From Oscillospiraceae bacterium (lineage in GTDB: Bacteria > Bacillota > Clostridia > Oscillospirales > Ruminococcaceae), in assembly GCA_018110905.1 (NCBI GenBank), contig JAGBAZ010000054.1, positions 1 through 49,546 on the forward strand: DNA of 49,546 nt, given 5' to 3'. Below are positions 41,503-49,546 of the stretch, in pieces. Position 1 is the first letter of the stretch, and every line of letters starts with the position of its first letter. The position numbers and the translations under genes are program-made. The notes beneath the pieces are model-generated. The model was not told the DNA's origin. It was given only the letters and a program-made list of their open reading frames with translations, and searched no databases.

Positions 41503-42798
41503 ATGTTTGATGTCTTCAAGAATGCTTGGAAAGTAGAGGATATCCGCGAAAAACTTCTTTACACTCTCCTCATTATTGTCGTTTTCCGTCTTGGTGCTGC
41601 AATTCCGGTTCCTTTCCTTGACACCACCGCTCTTTCTTCCATGTTCGGAGCAAACTCCGGTAACCTTCTCGGTTATCTCAACATGCTCACCGGTGGCGCT
41701 CTTTCTATGGCAACCGTTTTTGCACTTTCCATTTCGCCTTACATCACCGCATCCATCGTAATTCAGCTCCTTACCATTGCAATTCCCGCACTTGAGAAAC
41801 TTGCAAAAGAAGGCGCTGATGGCAAAAAGAAGATCAACATGATCACTCGCTGCTCCACCGTTGCTCTTGCTCTGATCCAGGCATATGCATACTACGTAAC
41901 CCTTAAAGGTTACAACGCAGTTGCAACTTTCGACAATACTTGGGAAAATGTACTCGTAGTCGTAACTATCCTGTTCATGTTCACCGCCGGTTCCATGCTC
42001 GTCATGTGGCTCGGTGAGAGAATTGATGAAAAAGGTATCGGAAACGGTATTTCCATGATCCTTTTTGCCGGTATCGTATCCGGTGGTCCCAATCTTGTTT
42101 CTACTCTTTGGTACTACCTTACCCTCGGTGAAGTAAAATATTACTTCTTCGTTCCGGCACTTATTGTCATCTTTGTTTTGCTTATCGCTTTCATCGTTCT
42201 TATGAACCAGGCTGAACGCCGTATCCCTGTTCAGTACGCAAAACGCGTTGTTGGACGCAAACAGTATGGCGGCCAGTCCAGCCACATTCCGGTTAAAGTA
42301 ACCATGGCCGGTGTTCTCCCGATTATCTTTGCGGGTGCACTTCTTGCCATTCCGGCAACCATCGAAGCTTTTGTAAAAGTTGAAGAAGGTTCCTTCTGGT
42401 ATGGCTTCTTCAGAATGTTCGACCAGACTTCTTGGTTCCATTCTGTTCTTTACTTTATCCTTATCGTGGCATTCAGCTATTTCTATATTGCAATTCAGTA
42501 TAATCCTACTGAGATGGCAAATAACCTTCAGAAGAACAACGGTGCAATCCCCGGAATTCGTCCCGGTAAACCTACCGCAGACTTCATTTCCAGAATCATC
42601 GGAAAAATCACCTTCATCGGTGCAATGTTCCTCGGCGTTATTGCTCTTCTCCCGACCATCATCGGCGCAGTTTCCGGCATCCAGGGCGTAACCATCGGCG
42701 GTACTACTATTATCATCGTTGTTTCCGTAGCTCTTGAAACTGCAAGATCCCTTGAATCTCAGATGATGATGAGACATTACAAAGGATTTCTTGAATAA
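41503..42798 (+). CDS. secY: Protein translocase subunit SecY
   Basis: This 431-residue channel protein has ten membrane segments and forms the Sec pore with SecE and SecG. Typical parts are FRLGAAIPVPFLDTTAL, LGYLNMLTGGALSMATVFAL, ISPYITASIVIQLL and GERIDEKGIGNGISMI. The cytoplasmic loop with PTEMANNLQKNNGAIPGIRP also fits. It is needed for export of proteins such as the surface protein at 28983. Confidence 0.98.
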   Translation: MFDVFKNAWKVEDIREKLLYTLLIIVVFRLGAAIPVPFLDTTALSSMFGANSGNLLGYLNMLTGGALSMATVFALSISPYITASIVIQLLTIAIPALEKLAKEGADGKKKINMITRCSTVALALIQAYAYYVTLKGYNAVATFDNTWENVLVVVTILFMFTAGSMLVMWLGERIDEKGIGNGISMILFAGIVSGGPNLVSTLWYYLTLGEVKYYFFVPALIVIFVLLIAFIVLMNQAERRIPVQYAKRVVGRKQYGGQSSHIPVKVTMAGVLPIIFAGALLAIPATIEAFVKVEEGSFWYGFFRMFDQTSWFHSVLYFILIVAFSYFYIAIQYNPTEMANNLQKNNGAIPGIRPGKPTADFISRIIGKITFIGAMFLGVIALLPTIIGAVSGIQGVTIGGTTIIIVVSVALETARSLESQMMMRHYKGFLE

Positions 42799-42816
42799 TT
42801 AATAGGAGGTATATCC

Positions 42817-43449
42817 ATGAATCTTATTCTTCTTGGAGCTCCTGGTGCAGGAAAAGGAACTCAGGCCGAAATTCTTAAAGAGAAACTCGCAATTCCGACC
42901 ATTAGCACAGGCAATATCCTGCGTGAGGCAGTCAAAAACGAAACTCCGCTTGGACTTGAAGCAAAAGGATACATGGAATCCGGAAAACTTGTTCCGGATG
43001 CTCTTGTTATCTCCATTATCGAGGAGCGTCTTACTAAGGACGACTGCAAGAACGGTTTTATTCTTGACGGTTTTCCCCGCACCATTCCCCAGGCAGAAGC
43101 CCTGCAGGAAGGCGGCGTAAGAATTGACAAGGCACTTGAAATCGCCGTTTCCGACGATGTGATCATTGCCCGTCTTTCCGGCCGCAGAGTGTGTTCCGGT
43201 TGCGGCGCTCCCTACCATATGATTTCCTGTCCTCCTCCTGCTGATAATGTCTGCCCAAAATGCGGTGCAGAAATTATCACCAGAAAGGACGATCTCCCGG
43301 AAACCATTAAACACCGCCTCGATGTTTATCATGAACAGACCGAGCCGCTTAAAGGTTTCTATGGAGAACAAGGCAAGCTTGCAGTAGTCAACGGTGAGAA
43401 CGGAATTGAAGAAACCACTCATCTTGCACTGGAAGCTTTGGGGGTCTAA
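42817..43449 (+). CDS. adk: Adenylate kinase (zinc-lid type)
   Basis: This 210-residue enzyme converts AMP and ATP to two ADP. The P-loop GAPGAGKGTQA is at 7-17, DGFPRT binds AMP, and the lid carries two CxxC pairs (CSGC and CPKC) for zinc. The secY-adk-map order is standard. AGGAGG lies 9 bases before the ATG. Confidence 0.98.
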   Translation: MNLILLGAPGAGKGTQAEILKEKLAIPTISTGNILREAVKNETPLGLEAKGYMESGKLVPDALVISIIEERLTKDDCKNGFILDGFPRTIPQAEALQEGGVRIDKALEIAVSDDVIIARLSGRRVCSGCGAPYHMISCPPPADNVCPKCGAEIITRKDDLPETIKHRLDVYHEQTEPLKGFYGEQGKLAVVNGENGIEETTHLALEALGV

Positions 43450-43452
43450 ATC

Positions 43453-44202
43453 ATGGTGATTCTTAAAACCGCAAATACGATCAAAAAGATGCGCGAAGCC
43501 GGAAGACTTTCGGCTCTCGCTCTTAAGGTCGGCGGCGAGGCTGTCAGACCCGGTGTTACCACCGCGAAAATTGACAAAGCTATTTATGATTTCATCGTGA
43601 GTCAGGGCGCAACCCCCTCGTTCCTGAATTTATACGGTTTTCCCGCCAGCGCATGCATCTCTGTTAACGATGAGCTTATCCACGGTATCCCCGGAAACAG
43701 GGTTATCAACGAAGGCGACATTGTTTCGATAGATGTTGGTGCATGCCTGGATGGTTACCACGGCGACAACGCCGCAACTTTTGTGGCGGGAACTGCCTCC
43801 GAAGAAGCTCAGAAACTTCTTGACGTTACGAAACAGAGCCTTTTCAAGGGAATTGAAGCTGCTGTTGTCGGAAACAGAATCGGAGACATTTCCAATGCCG
43901 TCCAGACTTACTGTGAAGAGCGCGGCTATTCCGTTGTCCGCGAATTTGTGGGACACGGAATCGGACGCGACGTCCACGAAGACCCGGAAGTGCCGAATTT
44001 CGGCGCGGCTGGTCACGGACCCAGGCTTGTTAACGGAATGTGCATAGCCATTGAGCCCATGATAAATGCCGGAACAAGGTTCGTTTCAACGGATTCGAAC
44101 GGCTGGACAGTAAGAACCAAAGATGGCAAGCTTTCTGCCCATTTTGAGCACACCATTGCAATTACGGATAACGGTCCGATAATTCTGACCGACCCGGACT
44201 GA
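43453..44202 (+). CDS. map: Methionine aminopeptidase, type I
   Basis: This 249-residue enzyme removes N-terminal methionine from new proteins. The five metal ligands are visible: Asp in SIDVGACLDG and in YHGDNAATF, His in FVGHGIGRDVHE, Glu in AIEPMI and Glu in HFEHTIAITD. The gap to adk is 3 bases, with GGGGG in the end of adk as a ribosome site. Confidence 0.97.
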   Translation: MVILKTANTIKKMREAGRLSALALKVGGEAVRPGVTTAKIDKAIYDFIVSQGATPSFLNLYGFPASACISVNDELIHGIPGNRVINEGDIVSIDVGACLDGYHGDNAATFVAGTASEEAQKLLDVTKQSLFKGIEAAVVGNRIGDISNAVQTYCEERGYSVVREFVGHGIGRDVHEDPEVPNFGAAGHGPRLVNGMCIAIEPMINAGTRFVSTDSNGWTVRTKDGKLSAHFEHTIAITDNGPIILTDPD

Positions 44203-44213
44203 TGAGGTGAAAA

Positions 44214-44462
44214 ATGCTCGGACAGGTTGTTTTGTCAAAAGCGGGTAAAGACCGCGGCAGTTTCTACGCAATAGTGCTTGAGGATGAAGAATTTGCATTT
44301 ATTGCCGACGGCAGACTCCGCAAAGTCGAAAAACCCAAACGCAAGCGTAAAAAGCATCTTGCCTTTACCAAAACGGTTTTGGAAAAAGATGCACTCGAAA
44401 CTAACGGAAAGCTCATCACTGCGCTTTCAAAATTCAATGAAATTGACGAGGGAGGGAATTAA
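44214..44462 (+). CDS. KOW-domain RNA-binding protein
   Basis: This 82-residue protein starts with a KOW/L14e-like motif ([20 protein letters not shown]). A basic linker ([11 protein letters not shown]) and a short helical end follow. It is a common clostridial resident between map and infA. Its role is not established; ribosome or rRNA binding is inferred from the fold and place. GAGGTG lies just upstream. Confidence 0.85.
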   Translation: MLGQVVLSKAGKDRGSFYAIVLEDEEFAFIADGRLRKVEKPKRKRKKHLAFTKTVLEKDALETNGKLITALSKFNEIDEGGN

Positions 44463-44464
44463 GC

Positions 44465-44683
44465 TTGGCCAAAGAAGATGTAATTGAAATCGAGGGTACT
44501 GTTGTGGACTCCCTTCCCAACGCCCAGTTCAAGGTCGAGTTGCCCAACGGCCACCAAATTTTAGCTCATATCTCCGGTAAACTCAGAATGAACTACATTC
44601 GTATCCTTCCCGGAGACAAGGTAACGGTTGAAATGTCGCCTTATGACCTTACCAAAGGGCGCATTACTTGGCGATCTAAGTGA
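44465..44683 (+). CDS. infA: Translation initiation factor IF-1
   Basis: This 72-residue OB-fold protein blocks the A site during initiation. The pattern [20 protein letters not shown], then [19 protein letters not shown] and [13 protein letters not shown], is diagnostic. It starts with TTG at 44465, with GAGGGAGG upstream inside the end of the KOW gene. Rare starts on initiation factor genes are known to matter for control. Confidence 0.97.
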   Translation: MAKEDVIEIEGTVVDSLPNAQFKVELPNGHQILAHISGKLRMNYIRILPGDKVTVEMSPYDLTKGRITWRSK

Positions 44684-44698
44684 TAAGGAGGTATATCT

Positions 44699-44812
44699 AT
44701 GAAAGTCAGACCTTCCGTAAAACCCATCTGTGAAAAATGCAAAATCATCAGACGCAAAGGCCGTCTTATGGTTATCTGCTCCAATCCTAAACACAAACAG
44801 CGTCAGGGCTGA
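44699..44812 (+). CDS. rpmJ: 50S ribosomal protein L36
   Basis: This 37-residue protein was read directly from the sequence. [14 protein letters not shown] opens it, and the zinc ligands are Cys11, Cys14, Cys27 and His32. It is the zinc-binding form and lies between infA and rpsM as expected. AAGGAGG lies 8 bases before the ATG. Confidence 0.96.
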   Translation: MKVRPSVKPICEKCKIIRRKGRLMVICSNPKHKQRQG

Positions 44813-44841
44813 TTAACTAAAACGGAGGTGCAACAAAGTCT

Positions 44842-45210
44842 ATGGCTCGTATAGCTGGTATTGACCTGCCGAAGAATAAGAGAATCGACATCGCTCTCAC
44901 TTATATCTACGGTATCGGCCGCACAACCGCTTCTAAGATCATTGCGGATACTGAGATTGATCCTACTATTCGTGTAAAAGATCTTTCCGAAGATGATGCT
45001 ACTAAATTGCGTGAGTACATCGACAAAAACATCGAGGTAGAAGGCGACCTTCGCCGTGCTACCGCTCTTGATATTAAACGTCTTGTTGAAATTGGTTGCT
45101 ATCGTGGTCTTCGCCACAGAAAAGGTCTTCCTGTTCGTGGGCAGAGAACCAAAACCAATGCAAGAACCCGCAAAGGTCCCAAGAAGACCATTGCTAATAA
45201 GAAGAAATAA
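44842..45210 (+). CDS. rpsM: 30S ribosomal protein S13
   Basis: This 122-residue head protein contacts tRNA and L5. The helix-two-turn-helix part ([20 protein letters not shown]) and [20 protein letters not shown] are diagnostic. The basic tail reaches the P-site tRNA. Confidence 0.98.
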   Translation: MARIAGIDLPKNKRIDIALTYIYGIGRTTASKIIADTEIDPTIRVKDLSEDDATKLREYIDKNIEVEGDLRRATALDIKRLVEIGCYRGLRHRKGLPVRGQRTKTNARTRKGPKKTIANKKK

Positions 45211-45226
45211 GAGGGAGGATTAAGAC

Positions 45227-45628
45227 ATGCCGAAAGCAAATGCTAAAAAAGCAATTACTCGTCGCCGTCGCGAAAAGAAAAATATCGAACGTGGCGCAGC
45301 ACATATCCAGTCCACCTTCAATAACACTATTGTTACCATTACCGATGTTCGCGGCAACGCTCTTTCCTGGGCTTCCGCAGGCGGACTCGGATTCCGTGGT
45401 TCCAGAAAATCCACTCCTTACGCAGCACAGACTGCAGCAGAAACTGCAGCAAAAGCAGCAATGGAGCACGGCCTTAAAACCGTTGAAGTTTTCGTAAAAG
45501 GTCCCGGTTCCGGTCGTGAAGCAGCAATCCGTGCTCTTCAGGCAGCAGGACTCGAAGTAACTATGATCAAAGACGTTACTCCTGTTCCCCACAACGGATG
45601 CCGTCCGCCCAAACGTCGCCGCGTATAA
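45227..45628 (+). CDS. rpsK: 30S ribosomal protein S11
   Basis: This 133-residue platform protein has [20 protein letters not shown], then [14 protein letters not shown], and the C-terminal [24 protein letters not shown] lies 11 bases before the ATG. Confidence 0.98.
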   Translation: MPKANAKKAITRRRREKKNIERGAAHIQSTFNNTIVTITDVRGNALSWASAGGLGFRGSRKSTPYAAQTAAETAAKAAMEHGLKTVEVFVKGPGSGREAAIRALQAAGLEVTMIKDVTPVPHNGCRPPKRRRV

Positions 45629-45665
45629 TAGTGGTATTCTGAAATTATTGGAGGTGTAAAAACAC

Positions 45666-46292
45666 ATGGCAAGATATACAGGTTCTGTATGCAGACTCTG
45701 CCGCCGTGAAGGCAAAAAGCTCTTCCTTAAAGGCGAAAGATGCTATGGTCCTAAATGCGCACTCAGCCGCAGAGCATATGCTCCTGGCCAGCACGGTCAG
45801 GGCCGTAAAAAGATCTCTGAATACGGTCTTCAGCTTCGCGCAAAACAGCAGGCAAAGAGATACTATGGTGTTCTTGAAAGCCAGTTCGAACATTATTTCG
45901 AACTCGCCAGCAAACAGGCTGGTCAGGCTGGTGAAAACCTTCTCAGAATTCTCGAAAGCCGTCTCGACAACGTTGTTTATCGTGCAGGTCTTGCTTCTTC
46001 CAGAAAAGAAGCTCGCCAGCTCGTAAGACACGGTCACTATACCCTTAACGGCCACAAGGCCAACATCCCTTCCATCCTGCTCAAAGCCGGTGACGTTGTT
46101 GCTGTAACCGACAAGAGCCGTCAGAACGAAAAACTCAAAGCAGTTGTAGAAGCAAACTCTGCACATCCCGTTCCCGCATGGATCGATTTCGATGCAGAAA
46201 AACTTACTGCTAAGATCAGCCAGCTTCCTAACCGTGAAGACATCGATCTTGACGTTGAGGAACACCTGATCGTTGAGTTGTACTCCAAATAA
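45666..46292 (+). CDS. rpsD: 30S ribosomal protein S4 (zinc-binding form)
   Basis: This 208-residue primary rRNA-binding protein starts 16S assembly. The N-terminus has the C+ zinc set (Cys9, Cys12, Cys26, Cys31). The S4 RNA-binding domain follows ([20 protein letters not shown]). In Firmicutes rpsD is often located elsewhere; here it is inside the alpha operon, as in many Clostridia. Gaps are 37 bases before and 65 after. Confidence 0.97.
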   Translation: MARYTGSVCRLCRREGKKLFLKGERCYGPKCALSRRAYAPGQHGQGRKKISEYGLQLRAKQQAKRYYGVLESQFEHYFELASKQAGQAGENLLRILESRLDNVVYRAGLASSRKEARQLVRHGHYTLNGHKANIPSILLKAGDVVAVTDKSRQNEKLKAVVEANSAHPVPAWIDFDAEKLTAKISQLPNREDIDLDVEEHLIVELYSK

Positions 46293-46326
46293 TAATTGGT
46301 AGGAACTGACAGGGGAATGCGAAACA

Positions 46327-46340
46327 GGGCATTTTTGCCC
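46327..46340 (+). promoter_or_regulatory. Short hairpin upstream of rpoA
   Basis: GGGCA-TTTT-TGCCC lies 4 bases before the AGGAGG of rpoA, in the widest gap of the alpha operon. It is too close to the ribosome site and lacks a T-run to be a terminator. It may influence rpoA translation. Confidence 0.4.
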
Positions 46341-46357
46341 ATTTAGGAGGGATTTAG

Positions 46358-47308
46358 ATGTTAGAAATAGAAAAACCGAGAATCGAAGCCGAAGAAAACC
46401 CCGAAGACCTCAGCTACGGTAAATTCGTTGTTGAACCTCTCGAGCGCGGATTCGGTACGACTCTTGGCAACAGCCTGAGACGCGTATTGCTCTCCTCGCT
46501 TCCCGGCGTTGCTGTAACGTCCGTAAAGATTGACGGTATCCGTCATGAATTTTCCACCATCCCCGGTGTAAAAGAGGACGTCACCGAAATCATCCTCAAC
46601 ATCAAAGGCCTTACCGCAAAACTTCATTGCGACGGCCCCAAGGTTGTTGTAATCGATGTTTCCGGTGAATGTGAAGTCACTGCCGGTTCAATCCAGGCCG
46701 ATTCCGAAGTCGAAATTCTCGACAAAGACATGCATATCGCAACTCTTGACAGCGATGGCCACCTTTTCATGGAAATTACCCTTGACAAAGGCCGCGGCTA
46801 TATTTCCGCCGAAAGAAACAAACAGGATATGCAGCCCGCAATCGGCGTAATTCCCGTTGATAGTATTTATACTCCGGTACTGAAGGTAAACTATACCGTT
46901 GAAAACACTCGTGTTGGTCAGATTACCGACTACGATAAACTTACCCTCGAGGTTTGGACGGATAACACCATTTCCGCAAAGGAAGCAGTATCCCTTGGAG
47001 CTAAGGTCCTCAATGAACATCTCAACCTGTTCGTGGATCTTTCTGAAGACGCCTTCAAAGGCGAGATCATGGTAGAAAAGGACAACAACAGCAAAGAAAA
47101 AGTCCTTGAGATGACCATTGAAGAACTTGACCTGTCCGTAAGAAGCTTTAACTGCCTCAAACGTGCAGGTATCAACACTGTCGAAGACCTTATAGGCAAA
47201 TCCGAGGACGAAATGATGAAAGTTCGTAACCTTGGTAAGAAGTCCCTTGAAGAAGTTGTTTCCAAGCTTGAATCTCTTGGCTTCAACCTCAACAAGGAAG
47301 AAGATTGA
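46358..47308 (+). CDS. rpoA: RNA polymerase alpha subunit
   Basis: This 316-residue subunit starts polymerase assembly. The N-terminal domain shows [20 protein letters not shown] and VLLSSLPG. After a linker, the C-terminal domain with helix-hairpin-helix ([20 protein letters not shown], then [11 protein letters not shown]) binds UP elements and activators. It lies between rpsD and rplQ as usual. Confidence 0.98.
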   Translation: MLEIEKPRIEAEENPEDLSYGKFVVEPLERGFGTTLGNSLRRVLLSSLPGVAVTSVKIDGIRHEFSTIPGVKEDVTEIILNIKGLTAKLHCDGPKVVVIDVSGECEVTAGSIQADSEVEILDKDMHIATLDSDGHLFMEITLDKGRGYISAERNKQDMQPAIGVIPVDSIYTPVLKVNYTVENTRVGQITDYDKLTLEVWTDNTISAKEAVSLGAKVLNEHLNLFVDLSEDAFKGEIMVEKDNNSKEKVLEMTIEELDLSVRSFNCLKRAGINTVEDLIGKSEDEMMKVRNLGKKSLEEVVSKLESLGFNLNKEED

Positions 47309-47329
47309 ATCAAAAAGGAGTGAATATCG

Positions 47330-47671
47330 ATGTCCGGAACTAGAAAGCTCGGTCGTGCTACCGACTGCAGAAGAGCTATGCTCCGCGCGATGGTCACCTA
47401 TCTGCTTGAAAACGGCAAGATTGAAACCACCGTCACTCGTGCAAAAGAAGTTCGCGCTATGGCTGAGAAGATGATCACTGTTGGTAAAAACAGTGACCTT
47501 CATTCCAAACGTCAGGTTTATGCTTTCGTAACCAAGGAAGCTGTAGCAAAGAAACTCTTTGACGAGATCGCACCTAAATACGCCGAAAGAAACGGCGGTT
47601 ACACCAGAATCATCAAAATTGGCCCTCGCCGCGGTGACGCAGCAGAAATGGCTATTATTGAACTTGTGTAA
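47330..47671 (+). CDS. rplQ: 50S ribosomal protein L17
   Basis: This 113-residue protein near the tunnel exit closes the ribosomal cluster. It begins [20 protein letters not shown] and ends in [20 protein letters not shown], typical of L17. AAAGGAG lies 8 bases before the ATG. The ecfA-ecfT-truA genes that often follow in Firmicutes are not here. Confidence 0.98.
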   Translation: MSGTRKLGRATDCRRAMLRAMVTYLLENGKIETTVTRAKEVRAMAEKMITVGKNSDLHSKRQVYAFVTKEAVAKKLFDEIAPKYAERNGGYTRIIKIGPRRGDAAEMAIIELV

Positions 47672-47696
47672 TTAATAGAGCATAATTCTTAAGAAA

Positions 47697-47727
47697 TGCC
47701 TCCGGAGAGATCCGGAGGTATTTTTTT
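47697..47727 (+). terminator. Terminator of the ribosomal cluster
   Basis: Arms CCTCCGGA (47699-47706) and TCCGGAGG (47711-47718) with loop GAGA are followed by TATTTTTTT. Confidence 0.92.
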
Positions 47728-47757
47728 GGTTTTGTTACCGTATTTGACAAAAATTTT

Positions 47758-47796
47758 AAAAGCCTGTCTGTATTATATAATGCAGACAGGCTTTTT
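47758..47796 (+). terminator. Second terminator-like hairpin before spoIIAA
   Basis: A perfect 13-bp stem (AAAAGCCTGTCTG with CAGACAGGCTTTT) with a 12-base loop ends in TTTTTG. It lies 5 bases before the GGAGGTG of spoIIAA. A TTGACA at 47744-47749 is upstream, but no -10 box sits at the proper distance. It may be a back-up terminator or an attenuator of the sigma-F operon. Confidence 0.65.
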
Positions 47797-47813
47797 GTTT
47801 GGAGGTGTAAAAC

Positions 47814-48143
47814 TTGCCGGTTGAAATAGATATTGATGAAAAAACAGTTACAGCTTATATTTCCGGAGAAATTGACCACCACAATGCAGCAGGTTTAAGA
47901 AATGAAATAGATGAAGCGATTGAATTTGCTTATCCGGAAATATTGATTCTGGATTTTGGCGCGGTAACATTTATGGATTCTTCCGGAATAGGTCTTGTTA
48001 TGGGAAGATATAAACTTATGAAAAATTTGTCAGGGAAGATTGCAATTGAGAATGCTCCGAAAAGTATAAAAAAAGTAATGAGGATGGCAGGAATTGAAAA
48101 ATTGCTTTCAGCCGAAGAAAGAAAGGAGAAAGCTTTCGTATGA
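47814..48143 (+). CDS. spoIIAA: Anti-anti-sigma factor SpoIIAA
   Basis: This 109-residue STAS-domain protein has the phosphorylation motif DSSGIG at 55-60. Unphosphorylated, it binds SpoIIAB and frees sigma-F; SpoIIAB phosphorylates the Ser, and SpoIIE-type phosphatases restore it. It starts with TTG at 47814, with GGAGGTG 6 bases upstream. The order SpoIIAA-SpoIIAB-sigma matches the sporulation spoIIA operon. Its stop overlaps the next start by 4 bases. Confidence 0.92.
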   Translation: MPVEIDIDEKTVTAYISGEIDHHNAAGLRNEIDEAIEFAYPEILILDFGAVTFMDSSGIGLVMGRYKLMKNLSGKIAIENAPKSIKKVMRMAGIEKLLSAEERKEKAFV

Positions 48144-48574
48144 AACCGATAAATGAAATGAAACTGACATTTGAAAGCCGTTCCTGCAACGAAGGCTTTG
48201 CCAGAAGCGCTGTGGCATCTTTTATTTCCGTTCTTGACCCGAATGTCGAGGAACTTTCCGACATTAAGACTGCGGTTTCTGAGGCGGTTACAAACAGCAT
48301 CGTTCATGGTTATAAGGAAAGCATCGGAACGGTTTACATACACGTAAAAATCTTCGAGGGAGCGAAAGTTTGCATTATAATCCGTGACAAGGGCTGCGGA
48401 ATTTCCGATATAGGAAAGGCCATGGAACCGCTTTATACAACTTGTGAAACAGGCGAAAGAGCAGGACTTGGATTTTCTATTATGGAATCATTTATGGATA
48501 AGCTGAAAGTCCGTTCAAAACCCGGAAAAGGAACAAGCGTGACCCTTGAAAAATCCATCGTGTCGAAAGGATAA
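48140..48574 (+). CDS. spoIIAB: Anti-sigma-F factor / serine kinase SpoIIAB
   Basis: This 144-residue GHKL-fold kinase holds sigma-F inactive and phosphorylates SpoIIAA. The N-box is VSEAVTNSIVHGY (about 47-58), G1 is IRDKGCGI, and G2 is AGLGFSIMESFMDKL. The start NEMKLTFESRSCNEGFAR is characteristic of SpoIIAB compared with RsbW. AAAGGAG lies upstream inside spoIIAA. Confidence 0.94.
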   Translation: MKPINEMKLTFESRSCNEGFARSAVASFISVLDPNVEELSDIKTAVSEAVTNSIVHGYKESIGTVYIHVKIFEGAKVCIIIRDKGCGISDIGKAMEPLYTTCETGERAGLGFSIMESFMDKLKVRSKPGKGTSVTLEKSIVSKG

Positions 48575-48578
48575 TAAT

Positions 48579-49262
48579 ATGTCGGGAGCAAAGCTTGCTG
48601 ACAGCACTGTTGACAGAGATATACTTATTACGGAAAACATGGGCCTTGTTCATGCCTGTGCACACCGTTTTGCGGGAAAGGGAATAGAATATGAAGATCT
48701 TTTTCAGGCCGGCTGTATGGGGCTTGTAAAGGCCTTTGACGCTTTTGATACGGAAAGGGGAGTAAAGTTTTCCACGTATGCGGTTCCGGTTATTCTTGGA
48801 GAAATAAAAAGGCTTTTCCGGGACGGAGGAACCGTTAAGGTGAGCAGAAGCCTTAAAGAACTTTCAATACGGGTGACAAAAGAAAGAGAGATCTTTTTGC
48901 TTAAAACGGGAAGAGAACCAACAGTTTCTGAACTTGCGGAAAAACTTTTGATAGAGGAAGAGGAAGTTACAGAAGCACTTTGTGCGGCAGCCCCTGTGGT
49001 TTCTTTGACGGTCGATGAAGACGAAGGCGGAGGTCAGACAGATATTCCGGTCGAATCGCCGGAAAATGAAATAACGGAAAGGCTTTCGGTTATAAAAGCT
49101 GTTTCCGACCTTGAAGAAAGGGACAGGCTTATAATCCGGCACAGATATTACGAAAACAAAACCCAAACGGAAACGGCGAAAATTCTCGGGATGACCCAGG
49201 TTCAGGTTTCAAGAAGAGAGAAAAAGATTTTAGAAGTTTTACGAAAAGAACTCACAGGATAA
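48579..49262 (+). CDS. sigF: RNA polymerase sporulation sigma factor F
   Basis: This 227-residue sigma-70-family protein has region 2 (YEDLFQAGCMGLVKAFDAFD, then FSTYAVPVILGEIKRLFRD), region 3 and region 4 (TQTETAKILGMTQVQVSRRE). Sigma-F directs early forespore transcription. The SigB group is similar, but the spoIIAB type of the partner favours sigma-F. I use the ATG at 48579, with AAAGGA 8 bases upstream; an upstream ATG overlaps spoIIAB. A terminator follows. Confidence 0.93.
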   Translation: MSGAKLADSTVDRDILITENMGLVHACAHRFAGKGIEYEDLFQAGCMGLVKAFDAFDTERGVKFSTYAVPVILGEIKRLFRDGGTVKVSRSLKELSIRVTKEREIFLLKTGREPTVSELAEKLLIEEEEVTEALCAAAPVVSLTVDEDEGGGQTDIPVESPENEITERLSVIKAVSDLEERDRLIIRHRYYENKTQTETAKILGMTQVQVSRREKKILEVLRKELTG

Positions 49263-49268
49263 TATAAA

Positions 49269-49303
49269 AAAACGGTTCTGCAAAAAAACAGGACCGTTTT
49301 TTT
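49269..49303 (+). terminator. Terminator of the spoIIA operon
   Basis: Arms AACGGTTCTG (49271-49280) and CAGGACCGTT (49289-49298, one G-T pair) around an A-rich loop are followed by TTTTTG. The A-run on the other side may allow use in both directions. Confidence 0.85.
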
Positions 49304-49416
49304 GTTTATAAAACATATTTTTTCGGACAGAATATATTGAAAAGATGAGAAAAATGATATAAAATATATTTACAGAAAAAATTTCAAAAAAATGCAAAAA
49401 AATATTAAAAAACCTA

Positions 49417-49445
49417 TTGACAAGTCGATATAAATGGGTTATAAT
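49417..49445 (+). promoter_or_regulatory. Sigma-A promoter of tRNA-Lys
   Basis: TTGACA (49417-49422), a 17-base spacer and TATAAT (49440-49445) are a perfect consensus. They lie 25 bases before the tRNA. Confidence 0.88.
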
Positions 49446-49470
49446 AATCAAGCTGTTGAAAATCACATAT

Positions 49471-49546
49471 GAGCCATTAGCTCAGCTGGCAGAGCACTTG
49501 ACTTTTAATCAAGGTGCCCGGGGTTCGAATCCCCGATGGCTCACCA
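49471..49546 (+). tRNA. tRNA-Lys (anticodon UUU)
   Basis: The 76-base cloverleaf is complete. The acceptor GAGCCAT pairs with ATGGCTC and is followed by A and an encoded CCA. The D-arm has AGCTCAGCTGG. The anticodon arm is CTTGA-CTTTTAA-TCAAG with anticodon TTT. The T-arm is CGGGG-TTCGAAT-CCCCG. It ends exactly at the window edge, so further tRNA genes may follow. Confidence 0.98.

Noticed and set aside
41170..42777. 535-codon open frame on the minus strand
   Set aside because: It is antisense to rplO-secY, with a low-complexity product. The conserved plus-strand genes explain it.
48579..49262. General stress sigma-B operon
   Set aside because: The gene order and the partner's N-terminus match spoIIAA-spoIIAB-sigF; no additional Rsb genes occur.

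Overview
The window looks like a chromosomal segment of a low-to-moderate GC Firmicute of class Clostridia, probably an anaerobic gut lineage near Oscillospiraceae/Ruminococcaceae (inference from gene content, not from a phylogeny). The signs are AGGAGG ribosome binding sites, TTGACA-17-TATAAT promoters, a T-box in front of valS, a SpoIIA-type sigma-F operon, zinc-binding forms of S14, S4 and L36, and the clostridial KOW-protein gene between map and infA.

Layout. 1-1510: a hairpin-rich repeat-like block, then a membrane-anchored XRE regulator and a GNAT acetyltransferase, both on the minus strand. 1511-6600: valS under a Val T-box with a readable GUA specifier, then folC and a small metallo-beta-lactamase (MBL) protein. 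6601-8145: a divergent TetR/SDR pair. 8147-12746: a minus-strand run of six genes (DUF1624 acyltransferase, SLOG protein, ComEC-like MBL protein, DUF3006, then an OmpR-type response regulator and its histidine kinase). 12959-14299: an unknown acidic membrane protein. 14333-22125: the Firmicute stringent-response/tRNA-quality block recJ-relA-dtd-MBL-hemZ plus a uridine-kinase-like gene. 22189-24829: a coiled-coil-like protein, purine nucleoside phosphorylase and an MTA/SAH-deaminase-like amidohydrolase. 24860-28118: SpoVB/YabM-like flippase, mazG, hup, rqcP. 28120-31553: an accessory island with a RAYT transposase and its GTAG-hairpin REP sequences, a very acidic, apparently highly expressed cell-surface protein, and an orphan tyrosine integrase. 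31554-32317: a long, structured S10-operon leader. 32318-47671: a complete S10-spc-alpha ribosomal cluster of 32 genes. 47699-49300: spoIIAA-spoIIAB-sigF. 49417-49546: a consensus promoter and tRNA-Lys(UUU) at the window edge.

How it fits together. Most of the window is translation (valS, dtd, rqcP, the ribosomal cluster, infA, tRNA-Lys), stress control of growth (relA, mazG) and envelope or protein export (secY, flippase, surface protein). The accessory part lies between rqcP and rpsJ. There the yabP-yabQ-divIC genes that often follow rqcP in spore-formers are absent, and a REP/RAYT unit, a surface protein and an integrase occupy the space. The RAYT/REP unit, the S10 leader and the surface protein with its promoter and leader are the parts most worth following up.
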